The notes below the pieces were generated by a model. It was not told the origin of the DNA and ran no database searches. It saw only the letters and a list, made by a program, of their open reading frames with translations. The position numbers and the translations under genes are program-made. 5,279 nt of DNA from Actinoplanes liguriensis (GTDB lineage: Bacteria > Actinomycetota > Actinomycetes > Mycobacteriales > Micromonosporaceae), in NCBI GenBank assembly GCA_000715855.1, contig KL571424.1, forward strand, positions 1,816 to 7,094. The letters are read 5' to 3'. This document shows, piece by piece, positions 1 through 5,114 of the stretch (position 1 is the stretch's first letter; every line of letters begins with the position of its first letter).

Positions 1-456
1 GTCCGGGTCGTGGACCAGGGCGGCGGCGATCTGCGCGCGCTGCTGGTTGCCGAGCGACAGTTTCTGCACGTGGTCGTTGGCGCGTCCGGCCAGCTCCAGG
101 CGTTCCAGGAGGGCCATCGTGCGGCGTCGCGCCCCGGCGGCGTCCAGCCCGTGCAGCCGGCCCAGGTAGACGAGCTGGTCGAGGACGCTCATCTTCGGGT
201 AGAGGCCGCGTTCCTCCGGCATGTAGCCGAAGCGCTGCCGGATCTCCCGGCCGAGCGGCTCGCCGCGCCAGGTCACCGAACCCGCGTCGGCGGCCAGCAC
301 GCCCAGGATGATCCGCATGGTGGTGGTCTTGCCGGCGCCGTTGGCACCGACGAAGCCGGTCAGCCGGCCGGCCGCCACGGTGAACGACACGTCCTTGAGG
401 ACCTGCCGGTCGCCGAACGACCGGTCGACCGCGTCGACGCTGAGTTCGGGGTTCAT
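1..456 (-). CDS. ABC transporter ATP-binding protein, NatA/YhaQ-like (N-terminal 152 residues, runs off left edge)
   Basis: This is the cytoplasmic ATPase subunit of an ABC transporter, probably an exporter, which hydrolyses ATP to drive a membrane permease not present in the window. The translation begins MNPELSVDAVDRSFG and shows Walker A GANGAGKT at residues 37-44. A YMPEERGLYP segment lies at the Q-loop position (78-87), and the signature is LSLGNQQ (133-139). The E-E-R-G-L-Y form and an LSxGNQQ signature instead of LSGGQ are typical of the NatA/YhaQ branch with a C-terminal DUF4162-type extension. The gene is cut at residue 152, just before the expected Walker B motif, by the window edge and not by mutation. 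The ATG at 456-454 is chosen because the fold begins at once and no earlier in-frame start is credible. It lies 61 bases downstream of the response regulator on the same strand, so that pair may control it. The substrate cannot be told. Confidence 0.95.
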   Translation of the reverse strand, partial: MNPELSVDAVDRSFGDRQVLKDVSFTVAAGRLTGFVGANGAGKTTTMRIILGVLAADAGSVTWRGEPLGREIRQRFGYMPEERGLYPKMSVLDQLVYLGRLHGLDAAGARRRTMALLERLELAGRANDHVQKLSLGNQQRAQIAAALVHDPD

Positions 457-463
457 GCCATTG

Positions 464-469
464 ACGCTA
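464..469 (-). promoter_or_regulatory. Possible -10 box of a leaderless transcript for the ABC ATPase
   Basis: On the minus strand TAGCGT (matching TANNNT) ends 7 bases before the ATG at 456. There is no well-spaced Shine-Dalgarno sequence; the nearest purine run, GGAAAG at 473-478, is 15 bases from the start. A -10 box about 7 bases before a start codon is the usual layout of leaderless actinobacterial genes. I see no convincing -35 box. Confidence 0.4.
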
Positions 470-479
470 GGCTTTCCGG

Positions 480-506
480 CCGCCGCGGGCGTCCGGCTCG
501 CGGCGG
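480..506 (-). terminator. GC-only hairpin between response regulator and ABC ATPase
   Basis: An 8-bp perfect stem, CCGCCGCG at 480-487 against CGCGGCGG at 499-506, encloses an 11-base loop. It starts 12 bases after the response regulator stop codon on the minus strand. No T-tract follows, so it is either a tail-less actinobacterial terminator or an intercistronic mRNA hairpin. Its position just before a possible leaderless promoter suggests it partly separates the two transcription units. Confidence 0.45.
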
Positions 507-517
507 ACCGGCGAGGG

Positions 518-1174
518 TCATCCCTGCGAAGGACGGACCACACCCATCTCGTACGCGAGGACGACCGCCTGCGTCCGGTCACGTGCCCCGAGTTTCATCA
601 GCACCCGGCTCACGTGCGTCTTCACGGTCGTCTCGCCGAGGTGCAGGGCGGTGGCGATCTCCGCGTTCGTCGCGCCCCCGGCGAGCTGGACCAGCACCTC
701 GTGCTCGCGCGGCGTCAGCTCGCCGAGGCGGACACCCGGCTCCGGCGACCGCTGGCGGGGCGCGCTGAACTCGGCGATCACCCGCCGGGTCACCGCCGGG
801 GCGAGCAGCGCGTCCCCGGCGGCGAGCACCCGGACCGCCTCGGTCAGGGCTTCCGGCGTGCCGTTCTTCAGCAGGAACCCGCTGGCCCCGGCCTGCAGCG
901 CCTCGAAGAGGTAGTCGTCCCGGTCGAAGGTGGTCAGGATCAGCACCGAGGGGCCGCCCTCCGCCGCGATCCGCCGGGTCGCGTCCAGGCCGTTCATCCC
1001 GGGCATCTCCACGTCCATCAGCACGACGTCGGGTCGCAGCCGCAGCGCGAGCTCCACCGCCGCGGCGCCGTCGGCCGCCTCGCCGACCACCGTGATGTCG
1101 TCCTCCATCTCGAGGATGACCCGGAACCCGGACCGCACGAGCTGATGGTCGTCCGCGAGGAGGACCCGGATCAC
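518..1174 (-). CDS. Two-component response regulator, NarL/FixJ family (LuxR-type HTH)
   Basis: This 218-residue protein is a full-length NarL-type regulator that binds DNA when phosphorylated by the kinase encoded just upstream. The receiver domain covers about residues 1-118, with acidic pocket D8-D9, phospho-acceptor D54 (in LMDVEMPGMNG), T81 and K103 all present. The LuxR-type HTH covers about 150-212, with LTPREHEVL at 153-161 and TVKTHVSRVLMKLGARDR at 183-200. The start is the GTG at 1174-1172, which overlaps the kinase stop codon as GTGA; this shows translational coupling, and the receiver fold begins right there. The frame stays open far upstream through the kinase gene, but that part reads as low-complexity Arg/Gly-rich shadow. 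Nothing essential is missing. Its targets are not visible; the downstream ABC gene is the obvious candidate. Confidence 0.97.
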   Translation of the reverse strand: MIRVLLADDHQLVRSGFRVILEMEDDITVVGEAADGAAAVELALRLRPDVVLMDVEMPGMNGLDATRRIAAEGGPSVLILTTFDRDDYLFEALQAGASGFLLKNGTPEALTEAVRVLAAGDALLAPAVTRRVIAEFSAPRQRSPEPGVRLGELTPREHEVLVQLAGGATNAEIATALHLGETTVKTHVSRVLMKLGARDRTQAVVLAYEMGVVRPSQG

Positions 1175-2445
1175 GAGGGGTTCCCCGCCGTCGTCAGATA
1201 GGGCAGCCTCGCGCGTACGCGATAACCCCCGCCACTGCGCCGGCCGTGTTCCAGCGTCCCGTCGTGCACCGCCACCCGCTCCCGCATCCCGATGAGTCCC
1301 ATCCCGCTGCCGGTCACCCCGGCGCCGCCGTGCCCGTCGTCGGCCACGTCCAGTTCCAGCTCCCCGGCCAGGTAGCGGATCCGGATGTCGATCGTGGCGG
1401 CGCGCGCGTGCTTGAGGGTATTGGTCACCGACTCCTGCACGATCCGGAAGGCCGCCCGGGAGAGCGAATCGGGCAGGGGCGCCGGATCGCCGTACGTCCC
1501 GAAGTGCACTTCGAGGCCGGCCTCCCGGGCCCGTTCGGCGATCTCGGCGATCCGCTCGATGCCCGCGCCCGGGGCCGCCTCGGTCTCCGCGCTGGTCGCC
1601 CGCAACGCGCCCAGCATGCGGCGCAGCTCGTCGACCGCGGTCCGCGCGCCCTCCTCGACGGCGGTCAGCGCGGTCACCGCCTTGACCGGGTCCTTCTCCA
1701 GCGCGCGGCGGCACGCGGAGGCCTGGATGCCCATCACCGAGACGTGGTGCGCGACGACGTCGTGCAGCTCACGGGCGATCCGGACGCGCTCTTGCAGGAC
1801 GGCCCGCCCGGCCGCCGCCTCCTGGGCCGCGCGCAGCTCCTCGGTCTGCTCCTCCAGCCGGTGCTGCCGGTACACCGCGCGCCAGGCCCAGTCGGCCATC
1901 AGGTACGTGAACGCGAAGTACACGATGTTCTGCAGGTAGCCGAGCAGCACCGCCGCCCAGAGCTCCGGCTTCTCCCCGTCGCTGTCGGCGGCGGTCAGCG
2001 CGTCGTGGTAGATCGCGTAGGACGCGGTGAGCCAGCCGAACATCACCGCGATGATCACCAGCCGGACGGTCCGCGCCCGCGCCCGGTCCTGCCCCCACGC
2101 GCCGAGCGTGTAGATCGCGGCGCACAACGCATACGTCGTGACGACCTGTTCCGGCGAGAACCGCACCTGGGCCACGATGAACGCGGCCGAGACCACGATC
2201 GCGACCGCCTCGGGAGCGCGCCGCCGCCAGGCCAGCGGCAGCGTGGTCACCACCGCCCAGAAGATCTGCTCGGCAAGCGCCGGGGCCCGCTCGGTGTGGT
2301 AATACCCGGCGCTGCGCAGCATGAACAGGGTGAACACGGCGAGGGCGGCGACGCCGGATCCGATCCACAGGTCGTTCCGGCGCTGCCGAGGGGTCGGCCC
2401 GGGCCGCCGCCACTCTTCGACGTTCCACGATGGCATGCTTCGCAT
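1171..2445 (-). CDS. Sensor histidine kinase, NarL-type (HisKA_3 / HATPase_c)
   Basis: This 424-residue membrane kinase autophosphorylates on His and passes phosphate to the regulator encoded immediately downstream. About six hydrophobic segments (roughly 27-45, 59-73, 78-95, 101-117, 127-145, 163-188) form the N-terminal sensor, with no sizeable extracytoplasmic domain, so it probably senses within or near the membrane. A short helical linker (about 193-220) leads to the HisKA_3 domain with RIARELHDVVAHHVSVM, phospho-acceptor H228. The ATPase domain has its N-box at ESVTNTLKHA (338-347), a G1-like DVADDGHGG (366-374) and a G2-like GSGMGLIGMRER (379-390). The N-terminal architecture resembles the DUF7134 type common in actinomycete kinases. 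Two ATGs are possible, at 2445 and, three codons later, at 2436; neither has a good Shine-Dalgarno sequence and both sit inside a perfect hairpin. The gene starts 10 bases after the merR-like stop, so coupled translation is likely. The signal is unknown. Confidence 0.97.
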   Translation of the reverse strand: MRSMPSWNVEEWRRPGPTPRQRRNDLWIGSGVAALAVFTLFMLRSAGYYHTERAPALAEQIFWAVVTTLPLAWRRRAPEAVAIVVSAAFIVAQVRFSPEQVVTTYALCAAIYTLGAWGQDRARARTVRLVIIAVMFGWLTASYAIYHDALTAADSDGEKPELWAAVLLGYLQNIVYFAFTYLMADWAWRAVYRQHRLEEQTEELRAAQEAAAGRAVLQERVRIARELHDVVAHHVSVMGIQASACRRALEKDPVKAVTALTAVEEGARTAVDELRRMLGALRATSAETEAAPGAGIERIAEIAERAREAGLEVHFGTYGDPAPLPDSLSRAAFRIVQESVTNTLKHARAATIDIRIRYLAGELELDVADDGHGGAGVTGSGMGLIGMRERVAVHDGTLEHGRRSGGGYRVRARLPYLTTAGNPS

Positions 2446-2447
2446 GC
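2433..2447 (-). promoter_or_regulatory. Perfect hairpin covering both candidate start codons of the kinase
   Basis: GCATGC-GAA-GCATGC forms a 6-bp perfect stem with a GAA loop. Each arm contains one of the two in-frame ATGs (2445 and 2436). The merR-like gene stops 8 bases before the hairpin, so a ribosome finishing that gene would reach and open it. A role in coupling kinase translation to merR translation is inference; the structure itself is seen directly. Confidence 0.5.
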
Positions 2448-2455
2448 AGAGAGAT

Positions 2456-2818
2456 TTACATGTTCTGTCGAGCCGTGGTGTCGCGTCGCGTCTGCATCGG
2501 GATGCTGGCGTCCTCGCCGGGGCCCAGTTTGCCGCCCAGCTCCAGGATCCGCCGGTGGGCGGCGGCGAGGCGGTCTTCCAGGGTGACGATCCGGACCGCG
2601 GCGGCGAGCAGGAAACCCTCGTCGAGCAGAACCCGGACGCGTCCGGCGAGCAGAAGTTGATGGCGGGAGTATCGGCGGTGGCCGCCGGCTGACCGGCCCG
2701 GCTCGATCAGGCCGGTGCCGTCGAGACTGCGGAGAAAGGCCTGTGTCACGCCGAGCACCTCGGCGGCCCGGCCCATCGAGTACGCCGCGAGATCGGCGTC
2801 GTCCGGAATGCTGGGCAT
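2456..2818 (-). CDS. Small MerR-type HTH regulator
   Basis: The 120-residue protein is a one-domain regulator of the MerR superfamily. The winged HTH lies at about residues 13-55: YSMGRAAEVLGVTQAFLR forms the helix-turn-helix and GLIEPGRSAGGHRRYSRHQL the wing, with the GGHRRYS signature of this fold. A helical segment follows (about 56-95, containing LLDEGFLLAAAVRIVTLEDRL), and then a short polar tail. Classical MerR proteins have an effector-binding C-terminal part with cysteines or a ligand pocket; here there is no cysteine and no room for one, so no metal or drug sensing can be claimed. Start ATG 2818-2816 has a good Shine-Dalgarno sequence (GAGGGG, 2827-2822). It heads the minus-strand unit, 10 bases before the kinase. 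It may regulate the unit and itself, but its operator is unproven. Confidence 0.88.
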   Translation of the reverse strand: MPSIPDDADLAAYSMGRAAEVLGVTQAFLRSLDGTGLIEPGRSAGGHRRYSRHQLLLAGRVRVLLDEGFLLAAAVRIVTLEDRLAAAHRRILELGGKLGPGEDASIPMQTRRDTTARQNM

Positions 2819-2820
2819 GC

Positions 2821-2827
2821 TCCCCTC
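2821..2827 (-). promoter_or_regulatory. Ribosome binding site of the MerR-type gene
   Basis: GAGGGGA on the minus strand lies a few bases before the ATG at 2818 and fixes that start. A TGA stop closing a tiny upstream reading frame (2828-2826) overlaps it, so a ribosome leaving that frame would sit on this site. Confidence 0.7.
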
Positions 2828-2873
2828 AGAGGCCGTTCTTCACCGTGCGGCTCTTCGTGCGGCTCTTCACCAT
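2826..2873 (-). CDS. Possible 15-residue leader peptide upstream of the MerR-type gene
   Basis: The frame ATG 2873 to TGA 2826 reads MVKSRTKSRTVKNGL, a very basic peptide, and ends 7 bases before the merR-like ATG, inside its Shine-Dalgarno sequence. It is encoded by most of the tandem repeat array, and all repeat units are multiples of three bases, so the frame is kept through the array. A GTG in the same frame at 2885-2883 is an alternative start. The only ribosome site is a weak GAAGAG before the ATG. It resembles no leader peptide I know; chance is a real alternative. Confidence 0.25.
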   Translation of the reverse strand: MVKSRTKSRTVKNGL

Positions 2874-2892
2874 GCCGCTCTTCACCGTGCGA
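2836..2892. repeat. Four-copy head-to-tail short tandem repeat (15-12-15-15 bases)
   Basis: Plus-strand units are TTCTTCACCGTGCGG (2836-2850), CTCTTCGTGCGG (2851-2862), CTCTTCACCATGCCG (2863-2877) and CTCTTCACCGTGCGA (2878-2892). The second copy lacks exactly three bases (ACC). The array abuts the 5' end of the merR-like gene. It may be a set of regulator binding sites, the coding repeat of a leader peptide, or a replication-slippage expansion. Confidence 0.9.
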
Positions 2893-2922
2893 CCGACCGT
2901 TTCGTCGTTCGGCCGGACGCAG

Positions 2923-2959
2923 GCCAGAGCCCCGGCGGGTAACCGGGGCCCTGGCTTTT
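2923..2959 (+). terminator. Strong intrinsic-terminator-like hairpin, T-tract on the plus strand
   Basis: GCCAG (2923-2927) and GCCCCGG (2929-2935) pair with CCGGGGC (2943-2949) and CTGGC (2951-2955), with one A/C mismatch and a 7-base loop, followed by TTTT (2956-2959). This is the form of a Rho-independent terminator reading plus. On the minus strand the same hairpin comes directly after the TGA (2961-2959) of a small ORF, but there has no T-tract after it. It is about 100 bases upstream of the merR-like start. Confidence 0.6.
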
Positions 2960-3117
2960 CAATTCTTGTGCCGGCTCACTGGGCCGGCGCATGTGGTCGA
3001 CCGGCTGCGTGCCGCTAGCAGTCGACCGGAGTGATGGGCATCGGCTGCGATCACCTCATGTCGGGTCGGGGACGTCGTGATTACGCGTTGCTGCGGTATC
3101 TCGTCCTCCTTCTCCAA
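2959..3117 (-). CDS. Doubtful small ORF, 46-52 residues, with strong ribosome site
   Basis: AAGGAGG (3111-3105) is a near-ideal Shine-Dalgarno sequence, but the codon at ideal distance (5 bases) is ATA at 3099-3097, not ATG/GTG/TTG. The same frame can begin at a TTG at 3117-3115, right after an in-frame TAG, but this places the ribosome site inside the gene. From the ATA the frame runs 46 codons (…PQQRVITTSPTRHEVIAAD…) to TGA 2961-2959, immediately before the strong hairpin. About one third of codons end in A or T, including a CTA, which is unlike the neighbouring genes. There is no recognised family, signal peptide or membrane segment. It could be a rare-start small protein, a decayed gene, or part of an untranslated leader RNA. 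Confidence 0.25.
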   Translation of the reverse strand: MEKEDEIPQQRVITTSPTRHEVIAADAHHSGRLLAARSRSTTCAGPVSRHKN

Positions 3118-3418
3118 CTAAGCGTCTGTGCCTTGCGATGCCGGCCGAAGCCGACCTGGCAAACATATCCCCATTCCCCGCCGATTTCTAGAGTCGCCGC
3201 TGTAGATTTTTTCGCCGTGTCCCGGGTTGACCTGCGATAACGCAAGACCCCGTCAATGCCTGCAAGCCTGTGCGCCGCAGGGTGCCGCCCTCCGGCAAGC
3301 ACTGCCGGGCCCCGTCATTCCGGCGATTTCCCGACCTTTCCCGTACGTCGTCACGACCGCCCGCAAAACGAGGCGAAACTCGGACGACAAGCCGGCGCCG
3401 CCCGGGCATCCTGGCGCC

Positions 3419-4186
3419 GTGAAGCTCAGCTATCCGTGCGTGTGCTGCGGCCGCCGGACGATGCCCGAGGCGCCCGGAAGCCACGAGACCTGCCGGCTCT
3501 GCGGATGGCGGGACGACTCCGTTCAGCTGCGCTGGCCCGACCTGTCCGGCGGCGCGAACGAGCCATCGCTGATCGACGCGCAACGCGACGTGGTGATTTC
3601 CCATGAAGACGCCGACTTCGACCCGGAGCCGTTCTGGCGGCCGATCGACGGACGCGACCGCTTCGAGCCGCGGGGCCGTCAGCTCGCCCTGTGGCCCGAC
3701 GACCACACCGTCCTCTACTGGTGGCGCCGCCGCCCCGGATCCGCGTGGTGGGAGGAGCCGCAGCCGGCCCTGCCGACGATCAACGAGCCGTCCGCAGCCT
3801 TCCACGAGGCGGTGCGCACGGTCGCCGCCGTGGTCCCGGCCGCCGAGCCCGACAACCTGGCCGGCATGGCGATGGACTTCGACCACTACCTGTGGAGCAA
3901 TCCGACGATCCGCACGGTGACGGTGACCAGTTCGCCGCGCACGGATCCACAGCTCACGGCGCGCTGCGTCGCCGACCGCTCGTCCTCCCCGCAACGCGTG
4001 GCGGCCGAGCTCCGGGAGGTGTGGCTGCGGAGCCTCCGGTACCGGCACTGGGAGGCGCATCTGATCCGGTTCACCCCGACCTCGGTCCAGCTCGACGTCG
4101 TGACCAGGAGCAGCGGGGACGCGGGCGGCTACTACATCACCGGCCTGATCGTCGCCTCCTGGGCGGGCGGCTCGACCAGCGCCTGA
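3419..4186 (+). CDS. CPCC-like cysteine-rich domain protein with long unknown C-terminal region
   Basis: The 255-residue product begins with a small metal-binding-type domain of the Cys_rich_CPCC kind (about residues 1-60). YPCVCCGRRTMPEAPGS is followed by CRLCGWRDDSVQLRWPD and a GGAN…SLIDAQRDV tail, which matches the family pattern of a CPCC cluster, CxxCGWxDD and an aligned end. Cysteines C7, C9, C10, C25 and C28 are the likely zinc ligands; CVCC replaces the usual CPCC. The family normally ends near 70-80 residues. Here about 190 further residues follow, with a Trp-rich stretch (YWWRRRPGSAWWEE, about 100-113), and I recognise nothing in them. The GTG at 3419 is chosen because it puts the domain at the N-terminus; the frame is open for another 64 codons upstream, but these look non-coding. 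There is no Shine-Dalgarno sequence, so the mRNA may be leaderless. Function is unknown. Confidence 0.8.
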   Translation: MKLSYPCVCCGRRTMPEAPGSHETCRLCGWRDDSVQLRWPDLSGGANEPSLIDAQRDVVISHEDADFDPEPFWRPIDGRDRFEPRGRQLALWPDDHTVLYWWRRRPGSAWWEEPQPALPTINEPSAAFHEAVRTVAAVVPAAEPDNLAGMAMDFDHYLWSNPTIRTVTVTSSPRTDPQLTARCVADRSSSPQRVAAELREVWLRSLRYRHWEAHLIRFTPTSVQLDVVTRSSGDAGGYYITGLIVASWAGGSTSA

Positions 4187-5013
4187 GTGCCCAGGACGAT
4201 CGCGAGCGCCAGCCGCTCGGCGTCCCCCGTCCGCGGCTCGGCGCTGTAGACCGTGATCCGCAGATCGTCGACGGCAACCAGCAGCGTGTCGCAGTCGAGC
4301 GTCATCCGGCCGACCGCGGGATGGTCGACGACCTTGCGTTTCGACGGGTCGGGCATCGGGGGCGGAGCGTCGGCCTCCCACAGCGACGAGAACCGCGGGC
4401 ACGCGGCGGCGAGTTCGCCGATCAGGCGCTGCAGGGACCGGTCGGCCGGGTAGCGCGAAGCGGTCAGGCGCAGGTCGGCGACCAGTTGGGCCTCGTGGTC
4501 GGCCTGCTCCTGCGGGGTGTGCACGACCCGGGTGTGATGACCGGTCAGATTGCGCCAGATCGCGTTGCGCTCCAGGCCGCGCCAGCCGCTGGTGTCGCCC
4601 ATCAGCGCGTCGTAGGGCGCGTTGGCGAGCACCAGCGTCCAGGTGGCGTCGTAGACCACGATCGGATTGCCGGACAGCCGGTCGAGCAGGCGCTGCACGC
4701 TGGCGGTGACCCGGGACGCGACGACACCGGGGCCGGGAGCGGCGTGGCCGGCCAGCCGGTGGAGCAGGTCACGCTCGGTGCCGGTCAGTCGCAGTGCCCG
4801 GGCCAGGGACTCCACCACCGGTGCGGACGGGGCGGTGGCCCGGCCCTGTTCGAGCCGGGTCAGGTAGTCCGCCGAGATGCCGGCGAGCCCGGCCAGCTCC
4901 TCACGGCGGAGACCGGTGGCACGGCGGCGACGGCCGACCGGCACGCCGGCGGCCTCGGGCGCGACCCGGTCACGCCAGCGACGCACCATCCGGCCGAACT
5001 CCCACGGCTCCAT
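4132..5013 (-). CDS. XRE-family regulator with MmyB-like ligand-binding domain
   Basis: This 293-residue protein is a full-length member of the common actinomycete class of HTH regulators with a PAS-like MmyB (PF17765-type) sensor domain. The HTH lies at about residues 31-88, including GLRREELAGLAGISADYLTRL and EQGRATAPSAPVVESLARAL. The ligand-binding domain covers about 105-285, starting NPIVVYDATWTLVLANAPY, with the characteristic HPAVGRMTLDCDTL at 231-244. Members of this class usually sit divergent to an oxidoreductase and control it, and this one faces an SDR gene across 101 bases. A few homologues have been reported to bind fatty-acid-like ligands; the ligand here is unknown. ATG 5013-5011 fits the family start; only a weak GGGG precedes it. 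Its 3' end overlaps the CPCC-like gene tail-to-tail by 55 bases. Confidence 0.95.
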   Translation of the reverse strand: MEPWEFGRMVRRWRDRVAPEAAGVPVGRRRRATGLRREELAGLAGISADYLTRLEQGRATAPSAPVVESLARALRLTGTERDLLHRLAGHAAPGPGVVASRVTASVQRLLDRLSGNPIVVYDATWTLVLANAPYDALMGDTSGWRGLERNAIWRNLTGHHTRVVHTPQEQADHEAQLVADLRLTASRYPADRSLQRLIGELAAACPRFSSLWEADAPPPMPDPSKRKVVDHPAVGRMTLDCDTLLVAVDDLRITVYSAEPRTGDAERLALAIVLGTQALVEPPAQEATIRPVM

Positions 5014-5068
5014 GCCCCGAGTCTGCTCGCCCGCCCACGCGTTGTCCTGGCCCTGTCAGTCCTACGAA

Positions 5069-5084
5069 AACCAGGCGGCTGGTT
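5069..5084. promoter_or_regulatory. Inverted repeat, probable operator between XRE regulator and SDR gene
   Basis: AACCAG-GCGG-CTGGTT is a perfect 6-4-6 inverted repeat. Its right arm overlaps the first two bases of a TTGACC box (5083-5088) reading toward the SDR gene. A second pattern nearby is a direct repeat of GTCCT (5044-5048 and 5059-5063), 15 bases apart. The position fits autoregulation plus control of the SDR gene; binding is inferred, not shown. Confidence 0.5.
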
Positions 5085-5088
5085 GACC
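5083..5088 (+). promoter_or_regulatory. Possible -35 box for the SDR gene
   Basis: TTGACC lies 26 bases before the SDR start codon. The hexamer at 17 bases downstream, GCTGAG (5106-5111), is a poor -10 box, so the promoter call is weak. The overlap with the inverted repeat is what makes it worth noting. Confidence 0.3.
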
Positions 5089-5114
5089 ACGCGCCGCCGT
5101 TCGAGGCTGAGGAC

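Larger units (their letters stand above)
2819..3418. other. About 600 bases without a confident protein gene
   Basis: This gap separates the minus-strand merR unit from the plus-strand CPCC-like gene, so both genes' promoters must lie in it. It contains the tandem repeat array, a strong hairpin, a weak small ORF, and an AT-richer stretch at about 3080-3240. On the minus strand in that stretch, TATGTT at 3167-3162 (a TANNNT -10 match) is followed by a hairpin with a TTCG loop (3155-3140) and then a strong AAGGAGG (3111-3105). On the plus side there is TTGACC at 3227-3232 with no good -10 partner. A further small inverted repeat, CCGGCA/TGCCGG, lies at 3292-3308. Codon bias is poor in every frame compared with the flanking genes. 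I see no tRNA or known riboswitch. Confidence 0.75.

Noticed and set aside
1175..1714. Open frame extending the response regulator upstream through the kinase gene
   Set aside because: It is Arg/Gly-rich shadow sequence of the kinase in another frame; the receiver domain starts exactly at the GTG that overlaps the kinase stop.
1246..2586. Long plus-strand ORF opposite the kinase (446 codons)
   Set aside because: It is antisense to clear kinase motifs; long antisense frames are expected in high-GC DNA, and the product is His/Arg/Pro-rich without a domain.
2836..2892. CRISPR-like array
   Set aside because: The units are contiguous 12-15 base repeats with no spacers and no cas genes.
2819..2960. 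HspR-type HAIR operator for the MerR-like protein
   Set aside because: No CTTGAGT-N7-ACTCAAG dyad or near match is present, so heat-shock control is unsupported.
3081..3302. 73-codon minus-strand ORF in the gap
   Set aside because: It has a GTG start without a ribosome site, no recognisable domain and a competing frame with a far better ribosome site.
3227..3418. 64-codon upstream extension of the CPCC-like protein
   Set aside because: The zinc domain is normally at the N-terminus, the extra residues have no family resemblance or good ribosome site, and the codon pattern is poor.
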